Shown here: piece after piece, positions 55,286-64,000 of the stretch
How positions within the stretch are numbered: position 1 is the stretch's first letter
Layout: each line of letters opens with the position of its first letter
DNA from: Knufia peltigerae
Taxonomy: Eukaryota; Ascomycota; Eurotiomycetes; Chaetothyriales; Trichomeriaceae
Length of the DNA stretch: 64,000 nucleotides
Reading direction: 5' to 3'
NCBI GenBank assembly: GCA_030247855.1
Contig: JAPDRN010000088.1
Coordinates: 62,001 to 126,000 of the forward strand
Made by a program: the position numbers and the translations under genes
The notes under the pieces: generated by a model
The model's input: the letters and a program-made list of their open reading frames with translations, nothing else
What the model was told of the DNA's origin: nothing
Database searches by the model: none

Positions 55286-56407
55286 GACAAGCCTTCCAGT
55301 CGGAGGTCCAGGTGTTGTTGAAGGGCGAGTAACTTGTAAAACAAATCATCAATCATCAAAAAAGGTCAAAAAGAGTCCAAGTTGGCGTCAAGGGAATGTC
55401 ATCTTCTGTCATCGTTTGAGGTATTTTGACGCGCCAGGGATAGGGTCATGTTTGGGATGACATGATACTCTTTCTTCAAAGTGAAAAAGCAAAGCAAAGC
55501 AATACCTAGCTACCTGGATGGGCATTTCGTTGGGTCGGTCCCATGTAATAACAGTCTCGTTTATTGATAGCGCTGTTTCACCGGTCATCGAGAAAAGAAA
55601 GCATACGATTCTGAAGATTTTCATCATAAGAACCAAAAAGACCAAAAGTATGACTTGGCGTGATCGCCCCCTCGAAATGAGGATTGGAAAATACACGGTT
55701 GACTAAGGCGATACACAGCAGGGTGTGCTTCATTCCTAAGAACTCGTCTGGAATATACAACACGTTTCACAATTGGAGAAGCCTCGTGGTTGTCGTATAC
55801 TTACATTGGTTACTCGAGTAATCAAGGAGTCCACATGTTCTCAGTCGGCATCAAAAGAAAATCGTAAGGGAATAGACGTATTGAGTAAATGGAAATCCAT
55901 GGGGCGAACATCAAAGAAAAGACCAAAAAAAGAAAACTCGACGAGGCGAGGCTTTTCCGCGACCGGCTGATCACTCAGTCCGTCGTCATTTCCAGGCTTT
56001 CTTTCGCTGTTGTTGTCCTGATTAGGGACGCTTTCGTTGGAGTTTGTTGTGTCGGCTTGAGCCTCCCGTTGTACACGGGTCGTGGTCAGGAGGCTGGTGA
56101 TCGGGTAAATGCACGGCCTATCCGTTGGATTTGCTAAAGACGTGATCCCAATGAGAAGCAAGTGGGTGGACGTCAATTACCCAGAGCCATGAGCAGGGCT
56201 CTGAAAGACATGATTTCAGACTCTTTGTAGTCAGTGTATCTTTGCGGTACCTGCACCTACGCAGCAATAAGTTTGGCGAAAAATGAGAATAATCGGACCA
56301 TTGAGTCAGCTTGACATCCACTAGAGCAGGGTAGCGTTTTCTGTCGTTTAATATATTTGACACCCCAACTTCTCTCCAAATTCTGGGACCCAACTCCCTG
56401 GATTCAA
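55286..56407. other. Intergenic, AT-rich
   Basis: 1.1 kb between the brlA-like gene and the tRNA gene. Only short overlapping open frames; nothing supported. Confidence 0.45.
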
Positions 56408-56495
56408 GGCCGACTGGCCCAATGGCAAGGCGCTTGACTACGATACACAAACGTGTGCAATCAAGAGATTGCAGGTTCGATCCCTGCGTCGGTCA
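56408..56495 (+). tRNA. tRNA-Arg (anticodon ACG) with 16-base intron
   Basis: The cloverleaf folds fully. The acceptor stem GGCCGAC pairs with GTCGGTC (one G-T pair), the discriminator is A, and the D arm is GCC/GGC. The anticodon stem CTTGA pairs with TCAAG, and the T arm GCAGG-TTCGATC-CCTGC is perfect. Anticodon ACG is at 56440-56442. A 16-base intron (56444-56459) lies one base 3' of the anticodon, the normal eukaryotic place. The internal A box TGGCCCAATGG and B box GGTTCGATCC of RNA polymerase III are present. CCA is not encoded, as expected. A T-rich run after position 56520 may help terminate transcription. Confidence 0.95.
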
Positions 56496-57996
56496 AATGA
56501 CAAAATCATTCTCAAGTCATCCTTTTTTGGATGTTGGAATTTTTTTAGGAGACAACGTATCTCCACTGGTCTCTAGGCCCTCTAGGAGTAGTCTTGATTT
56601 CTTACAAGGTCTAGGTATTCATTGTCGGCAATACAATACATGAGGTTCTCGGACCTGTCGCTTAGACTCTGTAACGAGTACTTTTTCTTCTCAGAGGAAT
56701 ATTGGATTCCAATCTAGTACTTGAGCTCGTTGGACGTAACCCATACTTTTGTAACCACTACCGAGTAATCGCAGTATACAACGTTGAGCATGACACACTA
56801 CAGAATACTGAATACCTAATATGATGATAACGAGGGAGAAAGGGGTAGACATGAATAATCGCACACACCAGGCACTCTTAACACCAGGCTTGGTCGTCTC
56901 GTCACCTTGTCAACTTGTCAACTTGTTATCTATCGACACCACCATGACCCCATGTTCTTAGGTCAACACATGTTTAACGTATAAGTTTTGCAACCAAGCT
57001 ACTAACAGACTATTGAACCAATAAGTCTATCGCCGCTCTTAAGGAATACACATGAATCAATTCAAGTCGAGGTGATTGTGGTTAGTGATGGCTGGCGCCG
57101 GAAAGAAATGCCGAGGCAAAGATCTAGAAGGAGCAACTGCCGCGCGGGACGCCGATCTGGGCCAAAATCTCTGGATTGGACTGATGAACATGCCACTCAC
57201 TCGCTCAACTGATCATGATACTGAGGATGAGAACCGACTATCACCTGCGTACCAAGACCGTCCAGTCACTCGTACTATTCCGTACCCAATTCCGCATTCC
57301 TGGTGGCCCCATCGCCGGCATCGTCCATCTACGGCTATTCCCCCTCTCCACCTTCACGTTTGTCAGCCTCGATGCTTCGACAACCAGCAATGTACAGGGG
57401 AAGCACTGAAGAATGCAGGATCATTCTCTGATGCATACAGACCATCATAGCCCTCGAGCTGAATGGCCAAGTCGTCCCACCGCCCATCTACAAACTCTTG
57501 GAAAAGGCTGTTATGCCGCATGCTTGAAAAGGGCGCCCAGCAAAGTCATGCCTCTATCTTATTGGTCTGCACGGCACCTCTTCCGAAGAAAATTCTTTTG
57601 ATCTCCAGGGGGTTTTGGCCTTTTTTGCCCACGGGTTACTCCCTCCGTACAGCCACCGTGACGAGGCAGGCGATTGACTCGGTGTCATTCACGACCTTGG
57701 AGTGGACGGAGTGCGGATAGTGCACTTGTCTCATACACCGCAAAACTCTTGTCATGCAACTGGCAACGGGCCTGGCCCTCTTTTTTTTTCTCTCACGCCC
57801 TGACATTTTTGTTGTTGGGTTCGTGGATCTCCGCAGAACACTTCATTCGACTTGACGTGCTTCAAATCCTCATGCACACGGTACGTGACCGCGCCCTGTG
57901 AATCTCTCGACCGTCTACCACACTCTCCTTCAACCTCCTCCCTCGCCCTCTCTCCCCGTTCTTCTCGCATGACCAAACTCTTTCTTTCCTTACACC
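56496..57996. other. Intergenic; promoter of the MFS gene
   Basis: 1.5 kb, AT-rich at first, then CT-rich over the last 150 bases before the MFS start codon. The open frame 57076-57450 has no motif and is not supported as a gene. Confidence 0.45.
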
Positions 57997-60032
57997 ATGG
58001 CTATCTCCGACAAACCATCTGTCCCTCCTGTGGTCGTGTCTCAACATGACTCGCAATCTCAGTCACAGCGTACCCCGAGCTCCATACCTTCCGAGAAGGA
58101 GTTCTACTCAGGTTCCTCCGCCGACCGATCTCCTTCGTCGTCCGACTCCGACCATGACGAACGAGCACTCACCCTGACCGCCACCCAGACATCGCGTCGT
58201 TCGCAGTCCCAGTCTCTCGCCCGCACCGTCTCGAGAATAACGACCCGTGGAACCGCATACACCTCCGACCCGCGGTATGAGGTCGACTTCGCCCCCAATG
58301 ACCCGGACGATCCCCGTAACTGGCCACTGTGGTACAAGTCAATGGGCCTGTTTGCTTTGTCGTTCGGCACGCTGGGCGTAGTCATGTACTCGACGTCCTA
58401 CACGTCCGGCATGCCGCAGATGATGGTCGAGTTTGGTGTCGAATCAGAAACCGTCGCGACCCTGGGCGTCACATTATATCTCCTCGGCCTGGCCATTGGT
58501 TGCTTGATCGTGGCTCCCATCGCAGAGACCTATGGCCGGAAACCCGTGTACACCATATGTACGGCCATGTTCACGATCCTGGTCATCCCGGCGGCACTGT
58601 CGCAGGATATCACGAGCATCATCGTCGCGCGGTTCTTCGGCGCCATTTTCGCAAGTGCGTTGATCGCCAACGCGCCCGGCTCGATCGCCGACCTCATCAA
58701 CGACGAGTGGCGGAGTACGGCCTTTTCGATCTGGAGTATCGGTCCGATGAATGGCCCTGTGGTCGGCCCTACGATTGGCGGGTTCGTCACGCAATCGCTC
58801 GGTTGGCGGTGGACGAATTGGATCGCCATGATCTGGGTCGGTGTGGCGTTTGTGTTTTTGTCCATGTTCAAAGAAACCTACGTGCCGGTGCTCTTGCAAC
58901 GCAAAGCCAAGAAACTTCGACGCGAAGAGGAAGACGACCGATACTGGAGTCGCTATGACGTACGCGTGGGCTTCGTCGAGTTGATGAAGATCAACCTGAG
59001 CCGACCTTTCATCATGGCGATTAAGGAGCCCATTTGCATCTTCTGGAACGTGTACATCTCCCTTGTCTACGGTAAGATTGCCCAAACCCCTGCCTTGTCT
59101 CCTTGTCCCTGGCTAACGACGAGGTACCAGGAATCTTGTATCTCTGTTTCGTGGCATATCCCATCGTCTTCACCGAGGAACGTGGCTGGTCCGTTGGTTT
59201 CAGCGGACTTTCCTTCATAGGTATTGGCATCGGCACCATGTTGATCATTGGCTGTGCATCGCCTATCCGGAAAATGATCAACTCGCACAAGCGCGACCAG
59301 GACGGCAATGTCCCGCCCGAGGCCATGCTGAGTATCGTCTGCGTGGCGGCTATCCTCATCCCCGTGGGCGAATTGTGGTTCGCCTGGACCTGTTACCCGA
59401 CCAGCATCCACTGGGCCTTGCCGATTGCCGCCGGTATACCCTTTGGGTTCGGAAACGGTGCTGTGTTCATCTACTCGGGAAACTATTTGGCGTACAGTTA
59501 CGGAATCTACGCCGCGAGCGCCATGGCCGGAAACGCCGTGATGAGATCGATCATGGGTGGTGCCCTTCCACTGGCCGGGCCGCCTTTGTATCGCGCCCTC
59601 GGGCCGAATTGGGCTGGGACGTTGCTGGGATTGTTGGAGGTCTTGATCATTCCGATTCCGTTCTTGTTCTACCGATACGGTGGCAAGATCCGTGAACGGT
59701 CCAGCATGATCCGGGAGATGCGTGAGAACGAGGAGCGGCAAGAACGAAAGAAGAAAAAGGCCGAAGAAAGGTTACGATTGGCCATGCAAGGCGGCGACGA
59801 GGAAGAAAAGCAAGACGCTCAAGTCAACCTGTGTCGCGTCAGGAGTCGCATGGACGAGGACGCTGACATTGAGGGTTTGGGACTGGAGAGGTTGAATACG
59901 ATTCAAGGTTTCACCCGGGAGAACTTGGAGGACCAGTTTCAACAGAAGCAGGTCATACGAGAACGATCTCGAGAAAGATCAAGGATGAGAGAGGAAGAAA
60001 GACTCGAAGAGGGTGGCAGGGTGAAGTCGTGA
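57997..60032 (+). CDS. MFS drug/metabolite exporter (DHA1 family)
   Basis: Two exons, 57997-59071 and 59131-60032, 658 residues (GTAAGA donor, CCAG acceptor, frame kept in VYG-ILYL). A Ser-rich cytosolic N-terminus of about 100 residues ends in PNDPDDPRNWPLWYK, a hallmark of fungal DHA1 (12-helix H+ antiporter) proteins. AETYGRKPVYTIC is motif A after helix 2, RFFGAIFASALIANAPGSIADL covers helices 4-5, and GWRWTNWIAMIWVG lies before helix 6. The long central loop and the very long charged C-terminal tail (about 110 residues, KKKKAEERLR, then Arg/Glu-rich RERSRERSRMREEERLEEG) are larger than in most relatives. Probable plasma membrane exporter of toxic compounds or polyamines; substrate unknown. 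Confidence 0.92.
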
Positions 60033-61144
60033 GGTGTACGATGGTTTCCATTCAGTTCGCGGATCAAGACGGTTGAGACGACGGATAGAAGGGGAGTTTT
60101 GGAGTTACACCACGAGGGACGGAGGATAAATGATGTGAAACTGGACAGGGAGACCACGAAAGTCACGACATGGAAACACGAACGCATTTTTGAATTCTCT
60201 CTTTTGATTTTGTCGGTTCTAGCGAGCGTCAGCATGGCGTTTTTGGGCAAAGGTTTCCAAGGTGGGAGACCCAAAAATGTGGCCTTTTTTCAATCATCAG
60301 AATACAAAGCAATAATAAAGAGCATGGATTCGGTGGGAGATTTGCAAGAACACATTGCACGTGAGAAGTACGATTCAAGACGACGACGATTTTGGGATAT
60401 ATGGTGGAGGACTTGAGACGAAAGTTGTAGAGGAGTATGAGACCGAGTCAGAACAGAAAATAATATAATTACCTTTACTGTAAATCTGGACTCTGTGTTC
60501 AGTTTAGATATGGAGTGTGTCCGTACAAAGTACCGATGTTCGTGTTTTTATGGTGATTGGTGTTGACCACTCCCGTATCGAAAGGGGGAATTCCGATACA
60601 AATTTATAAATTATATATACATTCGCATCGTCTCGACCAGATCTCGGTTGTGTTTTGAGTATCGACCCAGCCAACTCTGCATACAAATGATGACAACAGG
60701 TAGACACGTAGTCCCTATATGTAAAGACGCACCCCAAAAAAAGTAGGTCATTCATCGCTCATCGTTTTATCATTGATTGATTAATAAAAAAAATATCCCC
60801 CGGGGGGGGGCCAACCTTCCCGAGAAACCCTCTCGACGCCTGTACACCGCATAACACCCAATTGATTGTCTCATTCGCAACGGACGTGTATGTGTGTCGT
60901 TGGGTAGTGTTGGGGGGGGGGGAGGAGGTAAGAAAAAAAGAGGCATGCTTTCTTTTTACCCCAAGTATGAGTGTCTCCTTTTTTTTTGTTTTTGGTCGAG
61001 AAATTCCACAAAAACCCCCCCAAAGTTCGAACCGACACGGCGACAGCCAAAAAAAAACAACCAAAAAACCAAAAGTCGTCGCGACATTTGGATCTTTGAA
61101 ACCTTTTTTTTGATGGTAATTCTGTTTCTGTTTTCTTCTTTTCC
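60033..61144. other. Convergent intergenic region
   Basis: 1.1 kb between convergent genes. It has many homopolymer runs, including G9 near 60804, G10 near 60912 and several A/T runs. The open frame 60099-60416 is not supported by any motif. Confidence 0.45.
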
Positions 61145-62035
61145 TCACTTCTTCCAGACCCCACGTTCGTCCTTTGTGTACCTGCCGCCGATGGGGGTGT
61201 GTCGCCTCTGAGGTTTCGGCCTCTCCTTGGTCGACCACATCTCGTCCCAAGACTTGATGTGACGGTCCCCCTCGGTGGAGACCGGCGGACACACTTCGAC
61301 CTCCCGCGGCGTCGAGGTCCCGGACGACGACGCGCCACTCTCCAGAGCTTCACCCTCGATGACCTGCAACATCTGCGCGTCCGGTACCTTGCTTAGCTTC
61401 CACTCGTGGCGCATGCGTTCCCACTGGTCCGGCACGTCGTCGACCTCGTCGCCGCTGATGACCCGGTCGAGGACGGGGAGGTCCGACTTGTCGACCGGGG
61501 GGGACAGGGCGGGCGGTCCGGAGTGAGGGTGCCTCATTTCTTGTTGTTCGGCGCTCAAGTGGAGCGTGTTTGGTGTGCCCACCATTCTGGCGACGTCCGC
61601 CGCACCTTTCTTGTTCCCGTCCTTTTCTCTGTTTCGGTACTTGTCGTACTTTGGGTCCCGGGCCAGTTTCGCCCTGACCGCGGCGGCGTGTTGAGACGTG
61701 ACCACCACCCGGTCGGTATCTTTCTTGTCCTTTTTACTCTTGAAAAATTGTCCGAACCCGCCGCCGCCGCCACCGCTGCTGTTGGAAGGTTGTTTCGTCT
61801 TGTTGGAGGAGGATCGAATTGATGACGTCGAGGAAGAGGTAGATCGAGATCGACCGCGATCCACACCGTTCATACTCGTCGTCGTCCATCCCGGTTCCGA
61901 CCTCAACGAGTTGATCGACGTCGTACTGTTGTTTCGGGACGACGGGAGTGATACGGTAGGTCTCTTGGGGTAACCGGGCGGTCTTTCCGATGGTAAACCA
62001 CGATCGAGGGTGTCTAGGAAGGCGAACAGTGCCAT
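61145..62035 (-). CDS. Ser-rich protein of unknown function, 296 residues
   Basis: A single exon. I recognise it only as a type of conserved fungal hypothetical protein. The N-terminal third is disordered (Ser/Arg-rich, with a Gly run encoded by CCG/CCA repeats). The middle has a basic helical segment, QHAAAVRAKLARDPKYDKYRNREK. The C-terminus has DQWERMRHEWKLSKVPDAQML and ends KSWDEMWSTKERPKPQ...IGGRYTKDERGVWKK. The ordered segments at both ends argue for a real gene rather than a chance frame. No signal peptide or membrane helix. Codons are strongly biased to G/C at the third position, as in neighbouring genes. Function unknown. Confidence 0.7.
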   Translation of the reverse strand: MALFAFLDTLDRGLPSERPPGYPKRPTVSLPSSRNNSTTSINSLRSEPGWTTTSMNGVDRGRSRSTSSSTSSIRSSSNKTKQPSNSSGGGGGGFGQFFKSKKDKKDTDRVVVTSQHAAAVRAKLARDPKYDKYRNREKDGNKKGAADVARMVGTPNTLHLSAEQQEMRHPHSGPPALSPPVDKSDLPVLDRVISGDEVDDVPDQWERMRHEWKLSKVPDAQMLQVIEGEALESGASSSGTSTPREVEVCPPVSTEGDRHIKSWDEMWSTKERPKPQRRHTPIGGRYTKDERGVWKK

Positions 62036-63201
62036 TTCGAGGCGGAGAGATACTCAACGGGGCGAAGATGGCGAGAAGCAAGACGCACACAGGCTTAGGG
62101 GTGGGGGGTTAGAGGTTGATTCCTTGACCCTGTGAACCCTCAAGGGAGGGTGGGTAAAGGGAGGCGAAAAGATGTACTCGTATGAGAGATAGAAAAAAAA
62201 GGAAAGAGGACAACAAGAAGAAGGAAACGATCGAGAAACAAACAAAAAAAGTCAAAGAATTTTCTCGACCTATCTGACCGACCTTGCAGATGGCGATGAT
62301 CTCAGATAACAACGCACTCACTCCCAGAGGGTATCCATACGTAAAATCATCATCATCATCATTTCATTCATCCATGGGCACGTGTATCTATAGTTCAAGG
62401 TAGATAAGGCGGGCCGTATCCGTACAGTAGAGCAGAAAAGACCGAATGAAAAAAAGCATGTGGCAAGGGGGGGGAGAGGGGTGGTGTTTTTCGATCGGTT
62501 TTTTGGTTGTTGGGATGGGAAGAGTTCTGATTCTGGTTTAATGCGATGGAGTTCTCACAGCTCGGTGGAATTGACTGGTGTGAAAATCCGATATCGACAC
62601 AAGGAGGCCTGGAACCTGATGTCAGGGTCCTTGCTGCTAATCGGATATTGATAAAGTACATACAGTATTAACAAGGTATTGGATGGTTGGGGGGGGAGAA
62701 TAATAAAAATTGGATATTATTTGGGATGTTGAGTATCAGTTGGCGCCTCTTGGTGCTCAATGCGCTAACACAAATATTGCTTAATCAGTCAATCGGAGAG
62801 ACTAGCCAAGTTAGGATTAGCTCGGTACTCTCATGTCTGTTATGTATGAGTATTCTACTGTACAGAACGAGAGATGAAATAGTAGGTACTCCATTCCTTG
62901 GTGTTATGTACAATGTATCCTTTTATATGCTATACTACTTTGCATACAATAACAAAACTTGGGTCAAAAAGTACATACAGAAAGTCTGACAAATCTACTT
63001 GACGAGTCAGTCCAAGGTATGTAGATGTGAAAGAACGTAAAGTCTTCTAGAAATATTTGTTCGTAGCCTACCGACGCCTTCATCTTGACCCTACCTACCC
63101 CAATATCCCTATCGACTCTATTCGATATACCAACGCGTATTGCATTCATCAGTGGGACTCGGCGGCATAAATCAACACCCTCCCTGTTTTGGTTTCGGCC
63201 C
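62036..63201. other. Intergenic, AT-rich
   Basis: 1.2 kb. The first 200 bases are the promoter of the Ser-rich gene. The AT-rich part (62640-63000) has an open frame 62687-62989 without motifs, which I reject. Nothing else seen. Confidence 0.45.
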
Positions 63202-64000
63202 TCACTCCACTCGTCTCAACACCCCATCAATCCCCATGCGCCTCAAACAACTCCTCTTGATGTCCGCCACAGTACGACACCCACACAACGCCATGCACCT
63301 CCTGAAATCCTCGTAGAGCACCTCCAACGTCTTCTCGACCCCTTCTTGCCCCTTGTACCCCAACCCCCAGATCGCCGGTCTACCCACCCAGACGTGCCGT
63401 GCCCCCAAGGCGAGCGCCACGAAGATGTCGCTGCCCCTGCGCACGCCGCCGTCCATGTGCACGGGGATCCTCCCCTTGGCCGCGTCCACGCACTCGACCA
63501 GCGCGTCCAGCGTCGAAGGCACGCCGTCCAGTTGGCGTCCACCGTGGTTGCTGACCAGCACGCCGTCGCACCCGTACTCGATCGCGAGTTCGACGTCCTC
63601 GGCCGCCAGGACGCCCTTGATCCAGATCTCCATCTTGGTCCGTGACCGCAGCCAGGCGACGTCGCGTGCCCAGCTGTGGGTGTCGTCGTTGAACGACATG
63701 AAGCTGGTGTCGTGCGTGGCCCGGCGGATCATCTCGCTCGTCCAGCCCAACACGGGGAACCCCAGGCCGTCGGGGGTGCGGAAGTCGTTGCGCCACTCGT
63801 TGAACCGGACCCCCAACACCGGGCTGTCCGCCGTGAGGAAGATGGCCTTGCACCCGGCCCCTTCGGCGGCGGCCATGATGCGTTCCTGCAGGGCGCGGTC
63901 GCGCATCATGTACAGCTGCATCGCGTAGTGCGGGCCGCCGGGTCCGACGCCGTCCGTCTCGGCCTGTGTCTGTCCCGCCGACACGATCTGCTGGACGGTG
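63202..64000 (-). CDS. FMN-dependent alpha-hydroxyacid dehydrogenase, C-terminal part (cut by window edge)
   Basis: The frame is open to the window edge, so the N-terminus lies beyond 64000; 265 residues are visible. It belongs to the glycolate oxidase / L-lactate dehydrogenase (cytochrome b2 core) family, a TIM barrel with FMN that oxidises L-2-hydroxyacids. Visible parts: FLTADSPVLGVRFNEWRN, WIKGVLAAEDVELA with the conserved Lys, VLVSNHGGRQLDG with the catalytic His and substrate-binding Arg, and the FMN-phosphate site VHMDGGVRRGSDIFVALALGARHVWVGRP. It ends SCLRRMGIDGVLRRVE. Whether a cytochrome b5 domain precedes it cannot be seen. The substrate (lactate, glycolate or a longer hydroxyacid) is open. 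Confidence 0.92.
   Translation of the reverse strand, partial: TVQQIVSAGQTQAETDGVGPGGPHYAMQLYMMRDRALQERIMAAAEGAGCKAIFLTADSPVLGVRFNEWRNDFRTPDGLGFPVLGWTSEMIRRATHDTSFMSFNDDTHSWARDVAWLRSRTKMEIWIKGVLAAEDVELAIEYGCDGVLVSNHGGRQLDGVPSTLDALVECVDAAKGRIPVHMDGGVRRGSDIFVALALGARHVWVGRPAIWGLGYKGQEGVEKTLEVLYEDFRRCMALCGCRTVADIKRSCLRRMGIDGVLRRVE

Noticed and set aside
60791..61140. G and A homopolymer runs that look like retroelement tails
   Set aside because: No coding remnants or terminal repeats nearby; consistent with ordinary 3' intergenic DNA.
62687..62989. 100-codon hydrophobic open frame
   Set aside because: AT-rich DNA with chance hydrophobic codons, no motif and unlike neighbouring codon use.

Overview
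This 64 kb window is nuclear DNA of a filamentous ascomycete. The genes have short introns (about 50-70 bases) with fungal GTRNGY donors and CTRAY branch sites. Ribosomal protein eL6 and proteasome receptor Rpn13 are present, together with a CFEM protein, a Zn2Cys6 regulator and a C2H2 protein that closely resembles BrlA. A BrlA-type gene points to the class Eurotiomycetes; I cannot name a genus.

Left end (0-6 kb): a D-2-hydroxyacid dehydrogenase, a clear L-arabinitol 4-dehydrogenase and one unrecognised 214-residue protein.

Middle (6.4-42.2 kb): a long run of Golgi/ER membrane glycan genes. In order these are a GT32-type glycosyltransferase, a SLC35/TPT-type transporter, two GT25 glycosyltransferases, an unrecognised type II membrane protein, a Zn2Cys6 regulator, two acyltransferase-3 family proteins, a paralogue of the unrecognised type II protein, a second GT32-type enzyme with a long Pro/Lys/Glu tail, and a third acyltransferase-3. 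I see no chain-making synthase and no nucleotide-sugar synthesis enzyme. The simplest reading is a locus that extends and O-acylates a cell-surface or secreted glycan; substrate and product are unknown. This is the best candidate here for an undescribed system.

Right end (43-64 kb): a secreted CFEM protein with Gly/Pro/Trp-rich repeats, then mostly housekeeping or developmental genes: RPN13 and eL6 sharing a divergent promoter, a fatty-acid-hydroxylase-like membrane protein with degenerate histidine boxes, a zinc alcohol dehydrogenase with a GC-AG intron, the brlA-like gene behind a 1.8 kb upstream region, an intron-containing tRNA-Arg(ACG), an MFS exporter, a Ser-rich protein of unknown function and the 3' part of an FMN-dependent alpha-hydroxyacid dehydrogenase cut by the window edge.

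Intergenic DNA is long (0.5-5 kb), pyrimidine-rich near starts, and carries many copies of the 9-mer TACGGAGTA. I saw no intact transposon, CRISPR array or rRNA. Gene structures were built by eye from splice signals and reading-frame continuity; family names come from motif recognition without database searches.
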